From assembly GCF_024807225.1 (NCBI RefSeq), contig NZ_JANUCO010000001.1, forward strand, positions 1,736,001 to 1,800,000: a stretch of DNA of 64,000 nucleotides, written 5' to 3'. Shown here in pieces: positions 38,522-46,239 of the stretch (its first letter is position 1; each line of letters begins with the position of its first letter). The DNA comes from Chryseobacterium ginsenosidimutans. GTDB lineage: Bacteria; Bacteroidota; Bacteroidia; Flavobacteriales; Weeksellaceae. Made by a program: the position numbers and the translations under genes. The notes beneath the pieces are model-generated. The model had not been told where the DNA came from and searched no databases. It saw only the letters and a list, made by a program, of their open reading frames with translations.

Positions 38522-39421
38522 ATGGCATCTGGTTTTTTTGCGATTTTGGACGATATTGCGGCTTTGATGGATGATGTGGCGGTTACGAGTAAAATAGCAA
38601 CTCAAAAAACGGCAGGAATTCTGGGCGACGATTTGGCTGTAAATGCTGAAAAAGCAACAGGTTTCCTTTCTTCTAGGGAAATTCCTGTATTGTGGGCGAT
38701 CACAAAAGGCTCATTCATCAACAAATTGATTATTCTGCCTATTGTTTTTTTACTCAACTGGTTGTATGCTCCGGCAATTAATTATGTATTGATTCTGGGA
38801 GGATTGTATCTGGCTTTTGAAGGGGTTGAAAAAATTATAGAGTTTCTTTTTCACCGTGACAAAGAAGGTCATGAAGTGGTAGAAGAAATTGTAGAAGATG
38901 AGAAAAGTGCTGAAGACCTAGAAAAAGCAAAGGTGAAATCGGCAATTACTACAGATTTTATTTTATCGATTGAGATTGTAATTATTGCTTTGGGAACGGT
39001 ATTGGAAGAAAGTCATCCTTTTATTACGCAGATTTTGGTGACTAGTTTGGTTGCATTTATTGCGACTGTAGGCGTTTACGGAATTGTTGCGCTTATTGTA
39101 AGAATGGATGATGCAGGATTTAAATTAATCAAAAAAAGCAATGATAAAGGGTTTTTCGGTAAGCTTGGTCATTTATTGGTAAAGGCTTTACCTATTGTTA
39201 TTAAAGCTTTGGGAGTGATTGGTACAATTGCTTTGATTATGGTTGCCGGTGGTATTTTTGCGCATAGAGTAGAATATTTTCATCATGTGTTACCATCTTG
39301 GTCGTCGAATGAAATTCTTACTATTTTAAAAGAAATTATCCTTGGACTTGCAGGCGGATTGGTTGCAGTTGCCCTTTTCACCATGGGAAAAGGAATCATT
39401 TCTTTGGCTAAACGTAAATAG
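38522..39421 (+). CDS. DUF808 (YedI-like) membrane protein
   Basis: A 299-residue protein of the YedI family. The start MASGFFAILDDIAALMDDV is the typical family signature and the helices follow at regular spacing. The role is unknown. It is convergent with the GH43 gene, with a shared terminator. Confidence 0.9.
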   Translation: MASGFFAILDDIAALMDDVAVTSKIATQKTAGILGDDLAVNAEKATGFLSSREIPVLWAITKGSFINKLIILPIVFLLNWLYAPAINYVLILGGLYLAFEGVEKIIEFLFHRDKEGHEVVEEIVEDEKSAEDLEKAKVKSAITTDFILSIEIVIIALGTVLEESHPFITQILVTSLVAFIATVGVYGIVALIVRMDDAGFKLIKKSNDKGFFGKLGHLLVKALPIVIKALGVIGTIALIMVAGGIFAHRVEYFHHVLPSWSSNEILTILKEIILGLAGGLVAVALFTMGKGIISLAKRK

Positions 39422-39442
39422 AATATTGATAAATAATAAATA

Positions 39443-39479
39443 AAAATCTCGGTTTCAGGAATTGAAACCGAGATTTTTT
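39443..39479. terminator. Bidirectional terminator between DUF808 and GH43 genes
   Basis: AAAATCTCGGTTTCA and TGAAACCGAGATTTT form a perfect 15-bp stem flanked by A- and T-runs, placed between convergent genes. Confidence 0.88.
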
Positions 39480-39506
39480 ATGTTTACTATAAAGTTTTAG
39501 AATACA

Positions 39507-40523
39507 TTAATCTTTCCCGTTCATGGCTTTAATCAAACCATTTTTATCGTAGAAAAGTTCTCTTACTTTGATGCTTCTCAGGTTATTTTGTCCACCGGAA
39601 GGTTGACTGTCGTGATAAAATAAATACCACTTATTATCGATCTCAACAATGCTGTGATGCGTTGTCCATCCAACAACCGGACTCAAAATTTCACCTTGAA
39701 AAGTAAATGGTCCGTAAGGTGTACTACCGATTGCATAAACGATTTTATGCGTATCTCCGGTGGAGTAGGAAAGATAATATTTGCTGTTGTACTTGTGAAT
39801 CCAGACTCCTTCGAAAAATCTGCGGTCATGATCTCCGGCTTTCAACAGGTTTCCCTTTTCATCCAAAATCTGAATATCTTTCGGCTCTTCTGCAAATTCA
39901 AGCATATTTTTACTTAAAAGAGCAATTTTTGGAGACAATGCATTTTCTTCTTTATTTGGTTCTTTGGAGTCTGCTAAAAGCTTATTATTTCTATATTTTT
40001 CTAATTGACCGCCTTTTAAGCCACCGAAATAAATATAATATTTGTCATTATCGGCTAAAACCGCAGGATCAATGCTGTAACTTCCTTTAATCGGATTTTT
40101 TTCAGATTTGAAAGGACCTTCAGGCTGATTGGAAACTGCGACTCCGATTTTAAAGTTTCCTTCTTTGTCTTTTGCCGGAAAATAAAGATAATATTTACCA
40201 TTTTTTTCGACGCAGTCAGGAGCCCAAAGTTGTTTTTCCGCCCAAGGAATATCTCCCAGCTTTAATGCAATCCCAAGATCTTTTGCTTTTTCCTGCTGCA
40301 TATTATCCAATGACAAAACATGATAATCTTTCATATCGTAATGTCCGCCATTCGCAGGATCAATTACTTCTGTTTTAATATCATGAGAAGGATAGATATA
40401 GATTTTTTTATTAAAAACATGCACTGAAGGATCTGCAAAATACAAATCGTTAAATAAATATTTCGGACTTTCTTGTGCGTAACCGATTGCACTGAATAAT
40501 AAAAAGATCACAGAGTATTTCAT
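39507..40523 (-). CDS. Glycoside hydrolase family 43 protein
   Basis: A 338-residue exported protein with signal peptide MKYSVIFLLFSAIGYAQ. It has the five-bladed propeller of GH43: the first catalytic Asp in LYFADPSVHVF, a second in YSIDPAVLADNDKYYIYFG, and the Glu region FFEGVWIHKYNSKYYLSYS. It is likely an arabinosidase or xylosidase-type enzyme, but the substrate is not told by sequence. Single gene, with no sus-type partners nearby. Confidence 0.9.
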   Translation of the reverse strand: MKYSVIFLLFSAIGYAQESPKYLFNDLYFADPSVHVFNKKIYIYPSHDIKTEVIDPANGGHYDMKDYHVLSLDNMQQEKAKDLGIALKLGDIPWAEKQLWAPDCVEKNGKYYLYFPAKDKEGNFKIGVAVSNQPEGPFKSEKNPIKGSYSIDPAVLADNDKYYIYFGGLKGGQLEKYRNNKLLADSKEPNKEENALSPKIALLSKNMLEFAEEPKDIQILDEKGNLLKAGDHDRRFFEGVWIHKYNSKYYLSYSTGDTHKIVYAIGSTPYGPFTFQGEILSPVVGWTTHHSIVEIDNKWYLFYHDSQPSGGQNNLRSIKVRELFYDKNGLIKAMNGKD

Positions 40524-40568
40524 GGAACGAATTTTCGTAATTATTAGGCTTAACTTTTATTTTGATAG

Positions 40569-40743
40569 TTGGAAATCGCAAAGGCGCAACATACTATTTA
40601 TACAATGTTTTAAGACGCAAGGATTTTATCTATGATAAAATTTCTACCGTTTTTATTGTAAAATGTTTGCTGAAAATCTTCGATTTTCTTGCGCCTTAAA
40701 AGTGGGATAAAACAAAAAACGTTGCGTCTTGTGATTTCCAACA
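40569..40743. repeat. MITE-like repeat family G, long copy
   Basis: Ends TTGGAAATCGCAAAGGCGCA and GATTTCCAAC, so it has terminal inverted repeats. The inside shares TTTTAAGACGCAAGGATTTT with the shorter reverse copy at 29453-29576 but has about 50 extra bases. It occupies the gap between GH43 and the next gene; no gene was seen. Confidence 0.75.
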
Positions 40744-40795
40744 AAAAGAATCGAAAATTTTCAACAGATTTATTATCTACGAAAATATAATTTTT

Positions 40796-41146
40796 TTAGT
40801 TTAATTGATAATTCATAATGACCAGTCTTACAATAAAATGAACAAAATCCTGTTCTGCCTCATTTCTGTTGATGAGTTGATTTTTGTATTCGTAAGATTC
40901 TAAAACTTTTAATAATCTTTTATAGATGTCAAGATCGCCGTCTTTAATTTTAATTTTGACATTCCCGTCTTTTCTTTGGATGATTTGGTCGTCTAAAGTT
41001 CTTACTTTAAATACAACCTCACATGATTTCGGCATAAGACCAAAATATCTTTCGACGATATTAACTTTGAAAGCATCAAAATAAATTGTATTGAAAACAA
41101 GGTTATTACTAGATTCTGGTGTACGGAGTTGAAGCTTATAGTTCAT
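40796..41146 (-). CDS. Hypothetical cytoplasmic protein
   Basis: A 116-residue protein with no signal or membrane segment. The centre is positively charged with a likely beta-sheet (VVFKVRTLDDQIIQRKDGNV, KIKIKDGDLDIYKRLL). I do not recognise the family. It is read on the same strand as dnaJ, about 100 bases after it, beyond a terminator. Confidence 0.6.
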   Translation of the reverse strand: MNYKLQLRTPESSNNLVFNTIYFDAFKVNIVERYFGLMPKSCEVVFKVRTLDDQIIQRKDGNVKIKIKDGDLDIYKRLLKVLESYEYKNQLINRNEAEQDFVHFIVRLVIMNYQLN

Positions 41147-41210
41147 GAGAAATGTGTAATGAAGAAAATATATATATTCAAATTTAATAAAAAAAGATTA
41201 TTCTTAACTT

Positions 41211-41240
41211 AAAAAAGAGACTTTAAAAAAGCCTCTTTTA
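41211..41240 (-). terminator. Rho-independent terminator of the grpE-dnaJ operon
   Basis: On the minus strand AAAGAGGCTTT and AAAGTCTCTTT form a stem with one mismatch around a TTT loop, followed by a T run, just after the dnaJ stop. Confidence 0.75.
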
Positions 41241-41245
41241 CGATT

Positions 41246-42365
41246 TTAGTTGAATAAATCTTTCACTTTATCGAAGAAAGTCTTTTCCTTTCCGGAGGGT
41301 TCTGCAACCATTTCTCCGCTGGACATCTGTTTTTCGAAGAAGTCTTTTTGTTCTTTCGTAAGCTTTTGTGGCGTCCAAACATTAATGTGAATGAACATGT
41401 CACCTTTGCCATAGCTATCGATACTTGGAAGACCTTTCCCTGCCAATCTTAAGATTTTTCCGGATTGAGTTCCTGTGTCAATAGTGATTTTTACTTTTCC
41501 ACCTACCGTCGGAACTTCTTTTTTTGTTCCTAAAGCCGCTTCTGCGTATGAAATATATAATTCCTGGTGAAGATTATCACCTTCTCTTTTAATTACTTGA
41601 TCGACTTCTTCTTCCACGATCACCAATAGATCGCCCGGAATTCCGCCAAAAGGAGCATCGTTACCTTTTCCTCGTACATTCAGCTGGATGCCGTCTCTTG
41701 CACCTGCAGGAATATTGATCGTGATTTCCTCTTCATCTTTTACCAGACCTTGAGCATTCGCTCCAGCCGGAATTTTATCGGCAACTTTCCCGATTCCCTG
41801 ACAAGTTCCACAAGTTGTCTGAGTCTGCATTTGACCAAACATCGTGTTCATTACTTTCATTTGAACACCAGAAACCGCCACAAGTAGGACACGTTTTTGA
41901 AGTAGCACCTTCTGCCATCTTCATCTTTTTAACTTTGATGGTTTTCTGAGTACCGTTTACCATTTCTTCAAGGTTCAGCCTGATTCTGATTCTTAAATTA
42001 GAACCTTTCACTTGCTGACGACCGCCGCCGCCACCAAATCCTCCGAAACCGCCACCGCCGAAAATATCTCCAAACTGGCTGAAAATATCTTCCATGTTCA
42101 TTCCGCCACCGAAACCGCCGCCGCCGTATCCACCGTTTCCGCTCATTCCTGCATGACCGAACTGGTCGTATCTTGCACGTTTTTGCTCGTCACTTAGAAC
42201 CTCGTAAGCTTCTGCAGCTTCTTTAAAGCTTTCCTCGGCTTCCTTATCTCCCGGATTTTTATCTGGGTGAAATTTGATCGCCATTTTACGGTATGCTTTC
42301 TTTATTTCGTCGGCTGAGGCAGATTTGCTGATCTCAAGAACCTCGTAATAATCTCTTTTTGACAT
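41246..42365 (-). CDS. dnaJ: Chaperone protein DnaJ (apparent frameshift; reduced zinc domain)
   Basis: About 372 residues after repair. It has a J-domain with the HPD motif (KFHPDKNPG), a Gly/Phe-rich linker (GGYGGGGFGGGMNM), a zinc-binding region and two C-terminal peptide-binding domains. The frame breaks at 41871-41875; removing one A on the plus strand (CCAGAAACCGCC) gives CPTCGGSGVQMKVMNTMFG. Only two CxxCxGxG units are present (CPTCGGSG, CGTCQGIG) instead of the usual four, so the zinc centre is reduced to one. It works with DnaK and GrpE; grpE lies directly upstream. Confidence 0.9.
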
Positions 42366-42443
42366 GTCTTTTTATAATTGATTATTGATAAATGAAGCCT
42401 GTTGCCTAAAGCTATTGCTCACAGCATTTATCATTTATTAATA

Positions 42444-42980
42444 TTAATTACCGGTAACTACTTTTGCAAAACGGATCACTTTATCACCCAAAGTATATCC
42501 TGTTTCGATTACGTCTACGATTTTCCCTTTCAAATCTTCTGATGGAGCAGGAATTTGAGTAATCGCTTCATGGAAATCTACATTAAAACCGTCTCCGGCT
42601 CTTACTTCCATTATTTTCAATCCTTTTTCGGTTAATTTATTTTTGAATTTATTGTAAATTAATTCTACCCCTTGTAGATCGGCAGGATTTCCGTTTTTAG
42701 CAATCTCTTTAATCGCTCTTTCAAAATCATCTAAAACACCAAGCATAGAAACCATCATATCCTGATTAGCATACTGGAAGAATTCCATTTTTTCTTTTGA
42801 AGTTCTCTTTTTATAATTTTCAAACTCAGCGTACAATCTGATGTAACGGTCTTTTTCTTCTGCCAAAAGTTCCTCAGCAGTAGGTTGAGCTGTCACATTT
42901 TCTTCAATTGTTGCTTCGTTCTGGATATTTGTATCTTGTTGATTATTGATGCTTTCTTCGTTGATATCCTGATTTTCCAT
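42444..42980 (-). CDS. grpE: Nucleotide exchange factor GrpE
   Basis: A 178-residue protein with an acidic N-terminus, a long coiled-coil (LAEEKDRYIRLYAEFENYKK), and the C-terminal beta domain (IMEVRAGDGFNVDFHEAITQ, IRFAKVVTG). It releases ADP from DnaK. It precedes dnaJ by about 80 bases on the same strand, forming the usual chaperone operon; dnaK is elsewhere. Confidence 0.95.
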   Translation of the reverse strand: MENQDINEESINNQQDTNIQNEATIEENVTAQPTAEELLAEEKDRYIRLYAEFENYKKRTSKEKMEFFQYANQDMMVSMLGVLDDFERAIKEIAKNGNPADLQGVELIYNKFKNKLTEKGLKIMEVRAGDGFNVDFHEAITQIPAPSEDLKGKIVDVIETGYTLGDKVIRFAKVVTGN

Positions 42981-43139
42981 ATTTCAATCTTTATTTTCCT
43001 TTTTATTGACAAAGATTCTGCCAAAGGAAAAAACCGTGACATTTAGGCAGAAACTAAGGTGAATGGAGAAAAGGAAACGGTCAATTTTTCGGATTTTTTA
43101 ATTCTTTATTTGATGATCCGCTATTTGATAGTTTTTTTT

Positions 43140-43228
43140 GGAGCTATTTCCAGCTATCCACTCATACTCCTCGCACAGCCGCATTTTCCTTCGCTTGCTG
43201 TGGGGTAACCGTTTCTATCTGGGCTAGG
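43140..43228 (+). repeat. Repeat family F, copy 3 (diverged)
   Basis: Starts GGAGCTATTTCCAGCTATCC, has a hairpin region around GCACAGCCGCATTTTCCTTC, and ends ATCTGGGCTAGGAAA. Related to the element at 7404-7472. It lies in the 480-base gap between grpE and the IS110 element. Confidence 0.6.
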
Positions 43229-43356
43229 AAATAATGCTGTTGAAATATTGTTGAAATTTAGTTCGTTGAGAGGAGCGATAGTAGGTTTATACTGAGTTTG
43301 TCGAAGTAAAGCAATCTTTTAAATTAAGAAATAAATTCACATTCTTATTATCCATC

Positions 43357-43438
43357 AAGTTTGTCATTCCAGAGGAATCTAGGCTCGTTTTGTAGAGATT
43401 GAATTGTGAAAATCATTGTTGAGATTCCTACGGAATGA
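43357..43438. repeat. REP-like palindrome disrupted by IS110
   Basis: The left arm reads AAGTTTGTCATTCC then AGAGGAATCT (43357-43380). The right arm starts GAGATTCCTACGGAATGA (43421-43438) and its continuation CAAACTTTGCGG is at 44630-44641 on the far side of the IS110 element. The two arms are inverted copies, so the intact left arm shows the sequence before insertion. Confidence 0.75.
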
Positions 43439-43460
43439 TCTGTGTTAATATGCAAGTTAT

Positions 43461-44414
43461 TTAGCAGAAATCTGTCTGATATTTTTCTTTGCTTTTTCCA
43501 ATGGCAAATATCTGTTTTATCAGTTTGTTGGCGATGGCTATTTTTATAACACGCTCGGGTTTGCCTTTTGCTTTTAGACGTTCATACATTTCCTTACATT
43601 TGGCATTCCATCTTTTTGCACTCCAACTACATAAATAAAGCAGTTTTCTGATTTGAGCATTACCCATTTTGCAGATATGGCCTCTTCCTTTTACGCTTGT
43701 TCCGCTTTGATAGATCCTGGGACTGAATCCCACAAAGGCAATCAGCTGCTTGTAATGTTCGAATTTCTCAAAATTGTCTGTAATCAGACACATCATCATC
43801 GCTGTTTGTTTTCCTACTCCCGGAATAGTCTGTAGATTTTCCATCGTTTCAGAATATTCCTCCATCGAGAGTCTGTCCATTTCCTTCTCCAGTTTTAATA
43901 TCTTATTTTCCAAATATTTGATGGAATTATTGATCTCCATTCTCAAAAATTTGTCCAAAAATCCACTAGAACCAAAGGCTTCCAACTGTCTTTGATTCTG
44001 ATGAACCTGTTTTATGAGCATTTCTTTCCGACTATACAATTGGCGGAGTTTATTGGCGTTTTCACTCGCCGGATTCCACTTCCTCAATTCATATTTTTCT
44101 GCATATTCCGCAATGGTCTGGGCATCTTTCTTGTCCGTTTTTGCCCGATAAAGATTGGTCTGGGAAAATCGCTTGATCACCAAAGGATTCATCACAGATA
44201 TCTGCATTCCCATTTTGGATAAAAACTCTGCCAAAGGAAGATAGTAACTTCCCGAAGCTTCCATTACAACCCAGTCTTCCGGCTTTATAAGTTTTAATAA
44301 TTTCTTAAATCCTGAAACATTGTTCTCAAAAACGTAATGCTTCCAGATTTTATTTTCTAAAAAACCCACATCAAATGTTTGTTTACTAATGTCAATTCCT
44401 ATAAATTTACACAT
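43461..44414 (-). CDS. IS110-family transposase (DEDD type)
   Basis: A 317-residue transposase. The RuvC-like DEDD domain is seen in IGIDISKQTFDV (first Asp), VVMEASGSYY (Glu) and RAKTDKKDAQTIAEYAEKY (Asp pair). The C-terminal transposase_20 domain has LQTIPGVGKQTAMMM and the serine nucleophile region GTSVKGRGHICKMGNAQIR. The reading frame is intact, so the element could still be active. Its start lies about 25 bases from the end of the predicted bridge RNA. Confidence 0.95.
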   Translation of the reverse strand: MCKFIGIDISKQTFDVGFLENKIWKHYVFENNVSGFKKLLKLIKPEDWVVMEASGSYYLPLAEFLSKMGMQISVMNPLVIKRFSQTNLYRAKTDKKDAQTIAEYAEKYELRKWNPASENANKLRQLYSRKEMLIKQVHQNQRQLEAFGSSGFLDKFLRMEINNSIKYLENKILKLEKEMDRLSMEEYSETMENLQTIPGVGKQTAMMMCLITDNFEKFEHYKQLIAFVGFSPRIYQSGTSVKGRGHICKMGNAQIRKLLYLCSWSAKRWNAKCKEMYERLKAKGKPERVIKIAIANKLIKQIFAIGKSKEKYQTDFC

Positions 44415-44438
44415 ACAATATTTTTTACCGAGAAGAAA

Positions 44439-44578
44439 TACTACATTAGCTTATCTATCCTGAATGCAGGCTTTATAACCTAATGATCTGTTCAAGCTTT
44501 TGTAGCAAAGGGTAAAGGAACTTACATTCCGTTCTGTCTGTGAGACTAATGACAATTTGTAGCTTTTTTCTTTACCCT
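44439..44578 (-). ncRNA. Predicted IS110 bridge RNA (target and donor loops)
   Basis: On the transposase strand there are two adjacent stem-loops. The first (44578 to 44509) is closed by AGGGTAAAG/CTTTACCCT and its loop holds TTGTCAT (44555-44549), equal to the left target flank, and ACGGAATG (44532-44525), the complement of the right flank CATTCCGT. The second (44507 to 44439) is closed by TGCTACAAAAGCTT/AAGCTAATGTAGTA (12 pairs with two mismatches) and holds ACAGATCAT (44491-44483), equal to the element's own end, and AGGAT (44461-44457), complementary to the other end. This matches the guide layout of IS110 bridge RNAs. Confidence 0.8.
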
Positions 44579-44673
44579 AACTTCTCTTTGTTTATTCATT
44601 AAAGTTATTACTTTGCAAACATAGGATGACAAACTTTGCGGTTGTTTCGAAATGTTGAGAGAACGACAAAAAT

Positions 44674-44743
44674 CCTAGCCCCGATTGTAGAGAAAATCCT
44701 TTTTTGAAAAAAAAGATTGCAACGGAAAGCGGGAAATAGCTCC
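44674..44743 (-). repeat. Repeat family F, copy 4
   Basis: CTAGCCCCGATTGTAG at one end, a hairpin (AATCCTTTTTTG/AAAAAAAAGATT), and CGGAAAGCGGGAAATAGCTC at the other. It is the inverse of the copy at 7404-7472 and the best conserved pair in the window. Confidence 0.75.
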
Positions 44744-44793
44744 AAAAAAATGAGTAATTTCTAATGGGTAATAATTGAGATTGCTAAAAATTA

Positions 44794-46128
44794 TTAATTT
44801 CCAAAAAACGTCTGATACAACAAATAAAGGTTTAGAATAATGATAACAAAAGAAATAATCCAAACAGATATTTTCATGATCGGTTTGTTGACAAATTCTC
44901 CCATTTTTGCTTTATCGCTCGTAAACATCACCAACGGAACAACCGCAAAACTCAATTGCATCGATAGAATAACCTGGCTCAACACCAATAATTCTGTCGT
45001 GCCTTCTTCACCATAAAGAATAGCAACAATTAAAGCAGGAATCACGGCAATTAATCTTGTAATTAAACGTCTTAGCCAAGGTTTTAATCTGATGTTTAAG
45101 AAGCCTTCCATTACGATTTGTCCGGCAAGAGTTCCTGTTAATGTAGAATTTTGACCGGATGCCAATAAAGCAATCGCAAAAACAATACTTGCCATCGACG
45201 CGCCCAAAATTGGCGTTAACATTTTATACGCATCGTGAATGTCTGCAACGTGTTTATTTCCGGTTACATGGAAAGTAGCTGCAGCGAGAATTAAAATGGC
45301 AGCATTAATAAAAAATGCCAACATCAGAGAAACCGTACTGTCTAACGTCGCGAACTTTATGGCTTCTTTTTTACCTTCTCTGTCGCGATCGTAATCTCTC
45401 GTCTGAACGATACTGCTGTGTAAATATAAGTTATGAGGCATCACCGTTGCGCCTAAAATCCCAATCGCAATATAAAGCATCGCAGGATTCTGAATAACTT
45501 CTTTTTGTGGAACTAACCCACCTAAAAGCTCATTGATGGCAGGTTGGGAAATAATTAATTCATAAACGAAACAGGCAAGAATAATGAAAATAAGACCACC
45601 GACAATACTTTCGATCCAGCGGAAACCTTTTGACTGAAGCAAAAGAATAAATAAAACATCAACCGTAGTAATTACAATTCCCCAAGTCAACGGAATATGG
45701 AAAAGTAAGTTTAAAGCGATCGCAGAACCGATGACTTCAGCAAGATCGCAGGCTGCAATGGCAATTTCACAGAAAACCCAAAGCATAAAATTGGTTTTCG
45801 GACCAAAATGATCTCTACAAGCCTGAGCCAAATCTCTTTCTGCAACAACGCCCAATTTTACAGACAAATGCTGTAAAACCATAGCAAAAATATTCGAAAT
45901 CAAAATCACGGAAAGTAGAGTATACCCGAATTGTGCACCTCCGGCAATATCCGTCGCCCAGTTTCCGGGATCCATATATCCTACGGCAACCATTAATCCG
46001 GGACCTGCAAAAGCCAGATATTTTCTCCAGAAACTACCATTTTTCGGAACTTTTACAGAAGCATAAACTTCTGATAAAGAGTGTGATGTTTTATCTTTTC
46101 GCCAAGCGGATTTTAAATTCAGATTCAT
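44794..46128 (-). CDS. mntH: Nramp-family divalent metal (Mn/Fe) transporter
   Basis: A 444-residue protein with about 11 helices. The metal site motifs are DPGNWATDIAGG in helix 1 and MPHNLYLHSS in helix 6, both intact. It imports Mn2+ (or Fe2+) with protons at the inner membrane. No MntR-type repressor gene is nearby. Confidence 0.94.
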   Translation of the reverse strand: MNLNLKSAWRKDKTSHSLSEVYASVKVPKNGSFWRKYLAFAGPGLMVAVGYMDPGNWATDIAGGAQFGYTLLSVILISNIFAMVLQHLSVKLGVVAERDLAQACRDHFGPKTNFMLWVFCEIAIAACDLAEVIGSAIALNLLFHIPLTWGIVITTVDVLFILLLQSKGFRWIESIVGGLIFIILACFVYELIISQPAINELLGGLVPQKEVIQNPAMLYIAIGILGATVMPHNLYLHSSIVQTRDYDRDREGKKEAIKFATLDSTVSLMLAFFINAAILILAAATFHVTGNKHVADIHDAYKMLTPILGASMASIVFAIALLASGQNSTLTGTLAGQIVMEGFLNIRLKPWLRRLITRLIAVIPALIVAILYGEEGTTELLVLSQVILSMQLSFAVVPLVMFTSDKAKMGEFVNKPIMKISVWIISFVIIILNLYLLYQTFFGN

Positions 46129-46193
46129 AAATGTTAGAAATGACTAACAAATGTAATTAAATAAATGAAATTAAGAAAATTATAGATGAAAAA

Positions 46194-46217
46194 ATCCCGG
46201 AAAATATTTTCCGGGAT
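46194..46217. terminator. Palindromic terminator after the OmpA-like gene
   Basis: ATCCCGGAAAATATTTTCCGGGAT is a perfect hairpin (shown here in part: ATCCCGGAAAA and TTTTCCGGGAT). On the minus strand it is followed by a T run, 22 bases after the OmpA-like stop. Confidence 0.85.
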
Positions 46218-46239
46218 TTCATTATTGTATGTTTTAAGA

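Larger units (their letters stand above)
43435..44629 (-). mobile_element. IS110-family insertion sequence with bridge RNA
   Basis: The element holds one transposase gene and a roughly 210-base non-coding region upstream of it. It splits a REP-like sequence: GGAATGA ends at 43438 on the left and CAAACTT starts at 44630 on the right, while the neighbouring inverted copy reads GGAATGACAAACTT without a break. ATGA occurs at both junctions (43435-43438 and 44626-44629), so the core is within ATGA (TCAT on the transposase strand). The element is about 1.19 kb, without terminal inverted repeats, as usual for IS110. Confidence 0.88.
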
